A stretch of 29,614 nt of DNA from a virus, in the IMG/VR virus record IMGVR_UViG_3300006754_000098, positions 1-29,614 of that record; one strand, given 5' to 3'. Below are positions 23,302 to 29,614 of the stretch, piece after piece; the stretch's first letter is position 1, and each line of letters starts with the position of its first letter. Made by a program: the position numbers and the translations under genes. The notes beneath the pieces are model-generated. The model saw only the letters and a program-made list of their open reading frames with translations, was not told the DNA's origin and did not search any database.

Positions 23302-24177
23302 ATGTCAAATAGAAATAATGAGGATCGCTTAAGCGCTAAACACGCTAATAGCGCCCCTCCCATTCCCCCCATTGTGGATAACAGTGATAATAGTCCAAAC
23401 AAACCAGTGTTTAACTTTTCTACTCCTACTGAGTTTGTAGAACTCCCTTCAAAGGGCAAATACTATCCAAAAAACCATCCCCTACATAATGAAGAGTTTA
23501 TAGAGATTCGTTATATGACAGCAAAAGATGAAGATATTTTGTCTTCAAAAGCTTTATTAAAAAAGGGTGTAGCTATTGATAGAATGTTGGCTAATCTTAT
23601 TGTCAATAATAATATTAAAGTTCAAGGTCTACTAACTGGAGATAAGAACGCTCTGGTTGTGGCTGCTAGAGTGACTGGCTATGGAGATAAGTATGAAACT
23701 AAGGTTACATGTCCTGTTTGTGGGAACACCAATGAACATGAATTTAATTTAAGCGAGGCTAAGATGATTGATGGCAACGATCACGGTCAGTTTATTATTA
23801 TTAACAACAACGATGGTACATTTATAACTAAGTTGCCGAAGTCTGATTTTGAGATAACATTTCGTTTATTGAACGGTGCAGATGAACAAAAATTGGTTCA
23901 CTTGGCGACACAGCAGAAAAAGAAAAGAACTGGTATTGAAAACACCAACACAACACAATTAAAACTATGTATAGTGAGTATTGATGGAGAGACTAGTTCT
24001 AAAATCATTAATGATTTTGTAAATAACATGCCAGCTATCGATGCCAGATATTTACGCGATTCGATGAAAAAGGCGACTCCCAACATTGACTTAACACAAG
24101 AATTCTATTGCCATAATTGCGATTTTGAGGGCAATATGGAGGTTCCGTTTACGACGGACTTTTTTTGGCCTAAGTGA
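23302..24177 (+). CDS. gp26-like baseplate/tail assembly protein (short frame)
   Basis: 291 aa. A disordered N-terminus (about 1-40) precedes FVELPSKGKYYPKNHPL, IEIRYMTAKDEDILSSKALLKKG, LTGDKNALVVAARVTGYGDKYE and then VTCPVCGN (C137, C140). A second pair is FYCHNCDF (C270, C273), so a zinc-ribbon split across the protein is likely. The pattern matches the T4 gp26-type baseplate family as I recall it. It lies between the tube and the tape measure, the place of tail-assembly chaperones in other tailed phages. It ends DFFWPK at TGA 24175 just after a T7 run, from where the +1 frame continues in a 63-residue extension. Confidence 0.82.
   Translation: MSNRNNEDRLSAKHANSAPPIPPIVDNSDNSPNKPVFNFSTPTEFVELPSKGKYYPKNHPLHNEEFIEIRYMTAKDEDILSSKALLKKGVAIDRMLANLIVNNNIKVQGLLTGDKNALVVAARVTGYGDKYETKVTCPVCGNTNEHEFNLSEAKMIDGNDHGQFIIINNNDGTFITKLPKSDFEITFRLLNGADEQKLVHLATQQKKKRTGIENTNTTQLKLCIVSIDGETSSKIINDFVNNMPAIDARYLRDSMKKATPNIDLTQEFYCHNCDFEGNMEVPFTTDFFWPK
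24160..24166 (+). other. Probable programmed frameshift site (T7)
   Basis: In zero frame this is GAC TTT TTT TGG CCT AAG TGA. A Phe tRNA on TTT 24163-24165 can slip +1 to TTT 24164-24166 with full pairing and continue GGC CTA AGT; a -2 slip gives the same frame with one extra Phe. The -1 frame hits TAA at once. The fused product would be 351 or 352 aa. Confidence 0.7.
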
Positions 24178-24358
24178 TCGTTATATTAAAGATGTTTATG
24201 AACAATTTTTCCTTCTGAAATACCATAGTGGGTGGAGCTTTTTTGAAGCCTATAATCTGCCAATTCAAATAAGAAAGTGGTTTATATGGCGCCTGTCTAA
24301 ACAATTTGAAGACGAGAAAAAAGAATACGAAAAAGCTAAAAGAAAATCTAGAAGTTAA
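24167..24358 (+). CDS. Frameshift-reached C-terminal extension of the gp26-like protein
   Basis: 63 codons open after the T7 run, in the +1 (or -2) frame relative to 23302. They encode GLSDRYIKDVYEQFFLLKYH then WSFFEAYNLPIQIRKWFIWR and a charged helical end. The composition is that of a real conserved protein (many aromatics, three Trp), not of random sequence. There is no Met in the extension and no sensible start with a ribosome site; the only upstream option is a TTG at 24125 inside the short gene. It is probably made as the C-terminus of a minor fusion, like lambda GT. The terminator follows five bases after the stop. Confidence 0.75.
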   Translation, partial: GLSDRYIKDVYEQFFLLKYHSGWSFFEAYNLPIQIRKWFIWRLSKQFEDEKKEYEKAKRKSRS

Positions 24359-24362
24359 TTAT

Positions 24363-24391
24363 AAAGCCGGGAGCCTCCCGGCTTTATTTTT
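24363..24391 (+). terminator. Strong rho-independent terminator
   Basis: AAAGCCGGGA (24363-24372) pairs perfectly with TCCCGGCTTT (24376-24385) around a GCC loop, followed by ATTTTT. It closes the sheath-tube-gp26 unit. Confidence 0.93.
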
Positions 24392-24402
24392 ATTATAAAC
24401 TA

Positions 24403-24411
24403 ACTATTTAT
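24403..24411 (+). promoter_or_regulatory. ACTATTTAT element before the tape-measure unit
   Basis: An exact copy 11 bases past the terminator and 20 before ATG 24432, with AGGAG right behind (24418-24422). Upstream TATAAACTAACTATT partly resembles the T4 late box. The reverse strand reads a perfect TATAAATA, pointing away from the gene. Confidence 0.47.
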
Positions 24412-24431
24412 ATCACTAGGAGACTGTTATT

Positions 24432-24794
24432 ATGGGAAAGCTTCAAGAAGATACATTAGTTAGTTTAGAAATGGAGGTTTTTGACTTCACTGCTTCTGCA
24501 GAAGAAAAACTTAATGAGAGTTTTTTAAGAACATTTGGATGGTTGACAAAAACCCTTTTAAAAAAAATGTTTGGAGATCCAGCTGCAGCCGCCGCCGCAG
24601 CAAATCTTAAAATTAAGGCGTCCCCCCTACAAGCACAACTATTCAGCGATGCTTTGCGTAATGAAAAGAGCTATATGAATGCATTTGTAAAATATGGTTT
24701 GAACGATCCCAGAACTTTTAATAGTAAATGGACACTCGATGCGGCTGTGAGTAAATTTGAAAGAGCTACTGGTTTAAAGTGGCCTTTTAAATAA
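24432..24794 (+). CDS. Conserved small protein upstream of tape measure, 120 aa
   Basis: 120 aa. It has a helical N-terminus (MGKLQEDTLVSLEMEVFDFT), then SFLRTFGWLTKTLLKKMFG and a seven-alanine run at residues 51-57. The C-terminal half is FSDALRNEKSYMNAFVKYGLNDPR, ending in FERATGLKWPFK. I recall closely similar FERxTGIKWPFK endings in marine phage genes before the tape measure, so a tail-assembly role is likely, but no function is known. It heads the unit behind a terminator and the recurrent element, and ends 12 bases before the tape measure gene. Confidence 0.75.
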   Translation: MGKLQEDTLVSLEMEVFDFTASAEEKLNESFLRTFGWLTKTLLKKMFGDPAAAAAAANLKIKASPLQAQLFSDALRNEKSYMNAFVKYGLNDPRTFNSKWTLDAAVSKFERATGLKWPFK

Positions 24795-24806
24795 GGAATA
24801 TAGTTT

Positions 24807-27800
24807 ATGGGTAATGATTTTCCAAAATTAACAGATAAACAAATAAAGCTCTATGAGCGCGCACGTGGGCTGTACGAAGAGATGAACGATCTCGCAGCCG
24901 CCCGCCTTGCCAAAGAAAAGGCATATGCTGATTTTGTCGGAGAAGAGCTTGATTTTCATGATCAAGCGCTGAAATACAAAGACAAGTTGCTCGATAAGAT
25001 CAGAGCTTCCACAGCCGAAATGATGCAAACCAACGCGCAGATAGAAAAATCAATCAGTCAAGAACAAGAGTTGCTCATAGCAACAGAAAAACGCTTAGCA
25101 AAGCTCAAAGTGGCGGCGCTGCAAGCTGGGGAAGAGCAGGAAGATAGAGATGAAGCAATAAAAAAACAAGAAGAAATGATTGAGAATCTGAAGGCGCAGA
25201 CGGATCGTCAAAAACATCTTCTTGAATTGGGTGAAGAAGGAAGAAATGCTAAAATAAAAGAGAATGAAACCGCACACTATATTCTCAACACTGAGAAAAA
25301 ATCGATTAAAGCAAGAAAGTCTATTGTAGGCAGCATACAGTCTGGCGTTGAAGGAATGTTTGGCATGAGCAAAGCCAGCGAGTCCGTGAATTTAAAATTA
25401 GCTTTGATTTATGCCTCTGGACAAAGCCTGACTGATATTATAAAAGAAGCTGCGGCAGAGATGTTTACAATGGAGTTTGCTGCTAGAATGATGCAATCTG
25501 CTTCTGAAAAGATCGGAGAAGCCTTAACAGCCGGGTTTTTCAAGGTATGGGATATATTAGCGGCGCTAGATGGTTTGAGTGTAGAATTCAGTAAGGCGAC
25601 TGGCGAGGCAAGAGACTATAAACAAACAATAGCAGATTTGCAGCAAACAAACTCTAAATATGGAGCAACACAGGAAGAAGTGGCAGGCAACTTAACGGCA
25701 TTGCGTCAAAACTTCACATCAGCAACAAAAGTGTCTGCAGAGACAGAAAAACAATTAGCTTCTCTCATGATAGTCATGGATCGTAATGGAATGTCTGCTG
25801 GAACGACTACGGAAGCTTTAGAAACATTTAATACTGGATTAGGGATGAGCGTGGCAGAATCACAAGCTGCAGTTAAGGACTTAGGACACTTAGCTAAGAA
25901 ATTGGGAATGATTCCAGATCAACTGGGTAAGTCCTTTAGTGCATCGATGAAAGAGTTGGGCAAATACGGAAAAAATGCACCTAAAGAATTTGCTAAAGTT
26001 GCAGCCGCAGCAAAAGCAACTGGTATTTCAATAGAAGAATTAATGAGCATTACTAAAAAGCTAGACACATTCCAAGGAGCTGCAGATGCTGCTGGTAATT
26101 TAAATGCAATGCTTGGAACAACAATCAATTCTACTGATCTCCTATTAGCATCAGAGGGTGATAGAATTAAGATGCTTAAAGACTCTGTTTCAATGTCTGG
26201 TAGATCGTGGTCTTCAATGAATAAATTTGAAAAACAAGCAATTGCGGCAGCAGCTGGAATTGATGACATGACAACTGCAAATCGTTTATTTGGTGGCTCG
26301 GCTGCGGAATATGAGAAGTATCAAGAAGAGCAGCGCAAAGCAGGCGAAGAACAAGCAAATTTAGAAGAGCAAGCAAAAAAGAACACTCAGACAGCAGCTA
26401 AACTCGGCGCCGCCGTTCAACAGCTCTCGGCAGCATTTGCGCCTTTGATTGATCATGCACGTGCCGTCGCATCGTGGTTTGCAGAAAATACTTGGGCTGG
26501 CACGACGTTGCTTTACACTCTTTTACCTTTGTATGTAGCTACAAAAGCCATGGCGTTTGCGCTTCAGGTTAAATCAATATGGAGCAAAGCAGCAGCTGCA
26601 GGATCCTTTTTGTCAGGAATACGAGATAAATTCGCGTCAATCTGGGCTAGAATAAAAGGTAGTAGTGATATCTTCGCTGGTATCCAATCACGAATTAGAG
26701 CCGGTTGGGAAAAATTTAAAGCAATGTGGACAAATAGAGGTAAGGTGGCTGACACTGCAGCAGCGGCAGCAGCTAGAACTAAAGCAGCAGCAGATGCAGC
26801 GTCTGGTAAAGCTGCCCTAAAAAGTGGCACAAAAACCGCCGCAGGAACATCGATGGCGGGCAAAGCAGCTGCTAGAAGCGCGCCACAAATGTTAGCATTG
26901 GGTGCCGCAGTTCTTATGATTGCCATTGGTATTGCCATTGTTGTTTTATCATTGGCGGTACTAGCTAATCAAATGAAAGAGATGTCAGGTGGGCAAATGT
27001 TAGCTTTTGCTGCTGTTGTGCTAGCTATTGGGGCAGCGTTATACTTTGCGATACCAGCAATTCTTGGTGCCGGTTCAAGCGGCGCCGCAGCTGCACCGGG
27101 GATGGCGATATTTGGCGTTGCATTAATACTGGTTGCTGTTGGTGTTGTAAAGATTGCTCTGTCAATGGCTCTTCTTGTTCTGGTAATTGTTGTTCTTGTT
27201 CTGGCTTTTATTGAATTAATAACTGTTATGGCACAAAACGCGCCGCAGCTAACAATGCTTCTTGGGGCAATGGCACTGCTCGGAATGACTGGAATGTTTG
27301 CGGCGGCTTCTATTGGAGCAATTGCTCTGGCATTTGGAGGCTTGGCTCTGGCTCTGGCGTTTATTAAAACTGCAGATCTACAAGCGATGGGTGATATATT
27401 TAGTGGTATTGGCAATATAGGTGGAGATACTGCTAGCGCGCTATCAGATGTTGGAAGTGCTATAAAAGAATTTGCTGGATTAGCCGATGATATTGATTTT
27501 GATAAAATGATAGGCATAGAATGGTTTGTTAGTGGCTTAGCCGGTGTGAATGCAATAGACCCAGAAAAATTAAAAGCCACATCGGAAGTTATTGCTAGTG
27601 CTGCAATAATTAAGCCTGGTGCCGGCGCAGCACTGCAAGAAATAGCTGGCGGATTTTTAGAATTAACTTTGGGAAGTCTTTTTATCACAGAGTCAAAATT
27701 AGACAAAATAGCTGACGTTATTAGAGCCGCAACAGGACAATCTGGCGGTGGAGGTGGAGGTGGGGCAGCTGCAGCAGAAGGTGGTTCAGATGTTGTGCTT

Positions 27801-27884
27801 GTGCTTAATGAAAGAGAATTAGGAAGAGCTATAGATGTACATATGGAAAATAAATTATCATTTACAAAAGTACAATCGTCCTAA
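24807..27884 (+). CDS. Tail tape measure protein
   Basis: 1025 aa, which sets tail length and is ejected at infection. The first 170 residues are a long charged coiled coil (AAARLAKEKAYADF..., EKSISQEQELLIATEKRLAK). A middle region rich in Ala, Lys and Thr follows (KQTIADLQQTNSKYGATQEE, LMIVMDRNGMSAGTTTEALE), containing typical tape-measure helices. From about residue 690 there are four or five hydrophobic segments (APQMLALGAAVLMIAIGIAI, MLAFAAVVLAIGAALYFAI and others), usual for pore-forming tape measures. The C-terminus has a glycine/alanine linker and a short mixed domain. Sheath or tube lengths are not tested. It is the clear candidate by size, composition and position. Confidence 0.9.
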   Translation: MGNDFPKLTDKQIKLYERARGLYEEMNDLAAARLAKEKAYADFVGEELDFHDQALKYKDKLLDKIRASTAEMMQTNAQIEKSISQEQELLIATEKRLAKLKVAALQAGEEQEDRDEAIKKQEEMIENLKAQTDRQKHLLELGEEGRNAKIKENETAHYILNTEKKSIKARKSIVGSIQSGVEGMFGMSKASESVNLKLALIYASGQSLTDIIKEAAAEMFTMEFAARMMQSASEKIGEALTAGFFKVWDILAALDGLSVEFSKATGEARDYKQTIADLQQTNSKYGATQEEVAGNLTALRQNFTSATKVSAETEKQLASLMIVMDRNGMSAGTTTEALETFNTGLGMSVAESQAAVKDLGHLAKKLGMIPDQLGKSFSASMKELGKYGKNAPKEFAKVAAAAKATGISIEELMSITKKLDTFQGAADAAGNLNAMLGTTINSTDLLLASEGDRIKMLKDSVSMSGRSWSSMNKFEKQAIAAAAGIDDMTTANRLFGGSAAEYEKYQEEQRKAGEEQANLEEQAKKNTQTAAKLGAAVQQLSAAFAPLIDHARAVASWFAENTWAGTTLLYTLLPLYVATKAMAFALQVKSIWSKAAAAGSFLSGIRDKFASIWARIKGSSDIFAGIQSRIRAGWEKFKAMWTNRGKVADTAAAAAARTKAAADAASGKAALKSGTKTAAGTSMAGKAAARSAPQMLALGAAVLMIAIGIAIVVLSLAVLANQMKEMSGGQMLAFAAVVLAIGAALYFAIPAILGAGSSGAAAAPGMAIFGVALILVAVGVVKIALSMALLVLVIVVLVLAFIELITVMAQNAPQLTMLLGAMALLGMTGMFAAASIGAIALAFGGLALALAFIKTADLQAMGDIFSGIGNIGGDTASALSDVGSAIKEFAGLADDIDFDKMIGIEWFVSGLAGVNAIDPEKLKATSEVIASAAIIKPGAGAALQEIAGGFLELTLGSLFITESKLDKIADVIRAATGQSGGGGGGGAAAAEGGSDVVLVLNERELGRAIDVHMENKLSFTKVQSS

Positions 27885-27911
27885 TTATAAGCGACAGGGG
27901 GTATATTAACA

Positions 27912-28835
27912 ATGCCACGTGATTGGTTAAAAAGTGAAGATGAGGTAATAACTAGTTATTATAATGGTCCTCAAGATTATGCTAGACAAAAACAGCTTTA
28001 TATAGAGTGGTACTCTTTTGCTGCGCAATCATCAGTAAAATTTGAGGCATGGTTAACTAAGTTTAGTGATAAATATGAGTCTGATTGGGCTAGCCAACAG
28101 GTATACGGACGTAACGATCCAATACAAACCTTCAAGGGCACAAAAAGAACAATTCAAATAAGTTGGAAGCTTATTGCAGATCATTTACAGCAAGCAATAG
28201 ATAATCAAGGAAAAGTTTCTTTATTAATGGCATATTTATATCCTGTATATGATACTAGTGGTTTTTTAATGGCACCTCCTTTAATGAGATTACGATTTGC
28301 AAATTGGGCAGTCAGTGCAGACAGCATTCCCACTACAAAAGCGCCATCACCATTCGATCCAAATCTAGTTCAACCAGCTAAAGATTCTGGACTGGTTGGT
28401 AGATGTGATGGGTTTAGTTTTGAACCAGTAATAGAAAATGGAGTATTTGATGACATGGCGGGTAGCTTATATCCAAAAGAACTTGAGTTATCAACCACGT
28501 TTCATGTTTTTCACACTCATAGGCTTGGCTGGCAAATAGGTGGAGATGGTGTTCAAACTCGTGATCAAGGATTTCAGAGCTTTCCATATGGAGAGAGCTT
28601 AACACGCGCCGTGGCAGATGGTACTCGAATTGCATATGCTAGCGCAACGCCTCTGCCAGCTAATAGTTGGAATTTAGCGGAACAAACAGCGTATCAAGAA
28701 TTGATGAAAGATGGACTATATTCGCCATCCGAGGCTAGACGGCATGTGCAGGAGATGTATAACAGAAGACTCGACGGGGAGGGCAACGACGGCTTCTTCG
28801 CCACGGCGAAGAAGCTGATGAGGGGAACATCATAA
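27912..28835 (+). CDS. Baseplate/tail hub-type protein after tape measure, 307 aa
   Basis: 307 aa. It begins MPRDWLKSEDEVITSYYNGP, then FEAWLTKFSDKYESDWASQQVYGRNDPIQTFKGTKRTIQI, which resembles a tube-initiator or hub-type fold by the usual GRxDPI strand pattern. PPLMRLRFANW, CDGFSFEPVIENGVFD and YPKELELSTTFHVFHTHRLGW continue the beta fold. A helical, charged C-terminal tail (about 255-307) is encoded by a GC-rich patch with an 11-bp perfect inverted repeat (28792-28802 with 28805-28815). I cannot say which T4 baseplate part it equals; gp48/gp54-like tube initiation is a reasonable guess. Confidence 0.65.
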   Translation: MPRDWLKSEDEVITSYYNGPQDYARQKQLYIEWYSFAAQSSVKFEAWLTKFSDKYESDWASQQVYGRNDPIQTFKGTKRTIQISWKLIADHLQQAIDNQGKVSLLMAYLYPVYDTSGFLMAPPLMRLRFANWAVSADSIPTTKAPSPFDPNLVQPAKDSGLVGRCDGFSFEPVIENGVFDDMAGSLYPKELELSTTFHVFHTHRLGWQIGGDGVQTRDQGFQSFPYGESLTRAVADGTRIAYASATPLPANSWNLAEQTAYQELMKDGLYSPSEARRHVQEMYNRRLDGEGNDGFFATAKKLMRGTS

Positions 28836-28837
28836 TT

Positions 28838-29188
28838 ATGGCTACAATTGATAGGTATGCAAAAAAGGTTATTTATAAAAACGATTTAAAACAACACAAG
28901 CACTTGTTTGATCAAAGAAAAGTTAAATTTATTAGACATTATCCCACTCCTGTTTTAAAACATGCATCTGGAAATGATACAACAAGAAATGAAATTACAG
29001 TGATTTCTAGAATATGGGTACAAGGAGATAAGTTGTATAAGATTGCTGATGAATATTATGACGATCCTTCATTATGGTGGATTGTTGCGTGGTGGAACAA
29101 AACTCCAACTGAATCGCACATAAGATTAGGTGATGTAGTCAATATTCCAGTGCCACTTAGAGACGTATTGAGGTTCTATAATGTATAG
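28838..29188 (+). CDS. Baseplate wedge protein with LysM-like domain (gp53-like)
   Basis: 116 aa. After a basic N-terminus (MATIDRYAKKVIYKNDLKQHKH) come strands, then IWVQGDKLYKIADEYYDDPSLWWIVAWWNKTPTESHIRLGDVVNIPVPLRDVLRFY (about 60-115). The GD-KLYKIADEYY-DP-LWW and GDVVNIPVP pieces are the LysM-like signature known from T4 gp53 and LysM proteins of other tails. It is shorter than T4 gp53 (196 aa). It begins two bases after the upstream stop. A wedge or hub-associated role is well supported by family; exact equivalence to gp53 is inferred. Confidence 0.78.
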   Translation: MATIDRYAKKVIYKNDLKQHKHLFDQRKVKFIRHYPTPVLKHASGNDTTRNEITVISRIWVQGDKLYKIADEYYDDPSLWWIVAWWNKTPTESHIRLGDVVNIPVPLRDVLRFYNV

Positions 29189-29212
29189 CGAGAGAAAGAG
29201 GCTTTAAACTAA

Positions 29213-29614
29213 ATGACTACACCCAAACCCACAGTTCCAATATCATCAGATTGGGCTACGTCGTCCCCTGCAACAAAGAATAATAGTCTGAAAGCCGCAG
29301 CCAGATCGCAATTTGAAGAACAGTGTTTTTTAATGCACTTTTATGAACAAATACATAATCGCGTCGGCGCTCGCGGCGGGAAGTCTCCTAATGAACGAGA
29401 ATTTAAAAATTTTTCTAGACTAATGGCAACCCCCAGCACCATAAAAGAAATTTTAGGAAAATTAACTAGAAGGGCGCAGTTGGCGCGCTATATGAGATCT
29501 ACTCCAGCAGAGCAAGCAGCATTAGTGCCGGTGATTAGCATACGTAAGTTATATAAAAGTTATTCGGGCATCTATTCAAAAGAAATTAAATTTGAAGATT
29601 ATACAAAATTAGAT
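29213..29614 (+). CDS. Partial structural protein, likely baseplate (3' end beyond window)
   Basis: From ATG 29213 the frame stays open to the window end (134 codons). It begins MTTPKPTVPISSDWATSSPA, then helical LMHFYEQIHNRVGARGGKSP and FKNFSRLMATPSTIKEILGKLTR, followed by EQAALVPVISIRKLYKSYSG and KEIKFEDY. The LVPxIxxxKLY then KEIxF pattern recalls large virion proteins located after gp53-like genes in marine phages. A baseplate or hub subunit is likely but cannot be named from a fragment. The ribosome site is weak (AGAAAGAGG at about 29193). Confidence 0.68.
   Translation, partial: MTTPKPTVPISSDWATSSPATKNNSLKAAARSQFEEQCFLMHFYEQIHNRVGARGGKSPNEREFKNFSRLMATPSTIKEILGKLTRRAQLARYMRSTPAEQAALVPVISIRKLYKSYSGIYSKEIKFEDYTKLD

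Noticed and set aside
24125-24166. Independent start (TTG at 24125) for the frameshift extension
   Set aside because: No ribosome site, and the region before the T7 run encodes the gp26-like zinc ribbon in the other frame. A frameshift explains the extension better.
24160-24173. -1 frameshift at the T7 run
   Set aside because: The -1 frame meets TAA (24171-24173) two codons later, so it would not make the extension.
26969-27706. Long open frame on the - strand opposite the tape measure gene (245 codons)
   Set aside because: It is a shadow of the Ala/Ile-rich + strand gene, gives a low-complexity Ala/Ile/Pro product and has no ribosome site.
1-29614. tRNA, rRNA, integrase or transposase genes
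   Set aside because: None recognised on reading both strands. A covariance-model scan was not possible.

Overview
The window is a late, structural stretch of a T4-like contractile-tailed phage (myovirus). Every supported gene lies on the + strand. The DNA is AT-rich by eye, genes are closely packed, and many stops and starts overlap (TAATG). I see no tRNA, rRNA, integrase, transposase or CRISPR array. Several proteins resemble ones I associate with marine T4-like phages. The host cannot be named from the sequence.

Layout. Bases 1-2724 hold small accessory or structural genes: a secreted/membrane coiled-coil protein, a beta-rich protein, a zinc-ribbon-like protein and a conserved 186-residue protein. 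Bases 2733-6320 hold the packaging ATPase-nuclease (gp17/TerL) and the portal (gp20). Bases 6304-8091 hold small conserved genes. Bases 8104-10982 hold the prohead protease (gp21) followed by three likely internal head/core proteins, one with a ParB-like domain. A bS21-like ribosomal protein follows at 10994, then two surface-type beta proteins, one LamG-like. Next come the scaffold (gp22) and major capsid protein (gp23) at 12676-15511. After a terminator come two small capsid-associated genes, then three neck/tail-completion genes (16762-19418), the sheath (gp18), the tube (gp19), a gp26-like gene with a probable translational frameshift, the tape measure protein and the first baseplate genes. 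The window ends inside a further structural gene. The order 17-20-21-22-23-neck-18-19 differs from T4, where 13-14-15-16-17-18-19 precede 20-23.

How it works together. TerL and portal package DNA into a prohead built on gp22. gp21 should digest the core and trim gp23, which has an LRE|A site at residue 59. Proteins starting with a lysine-rich helix ending in (I/L)KEEL recur in this window. This fits a shared capsid-targeting tag cut by gp21, as in T4 internal proteins. The neck proteins join the head to the sheath/tube tail, whose length is set by the tape measure.

Most interesting points: (1) a gp26-like gene just upstream of the tape measure whose 63-residue extension has no usable start and is reached only by a +1 or -2 shift on T7, mimicking lambda G/GT; (2) the repeated (I/L)KEEL tag; (3) a bS21 gene inside the capsid cluster; (4) a recurrent ACTATTTAT element just upstream of late genes, often right after a terminator; (5) a ParB-like domain on a tagged, probably head-internal protein. 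No stretch over 300 bases lacks a gene; the longest gap (15512-15701) holds a terminator, the recurrent element and a duplicated Shine-Dalgarno leader.
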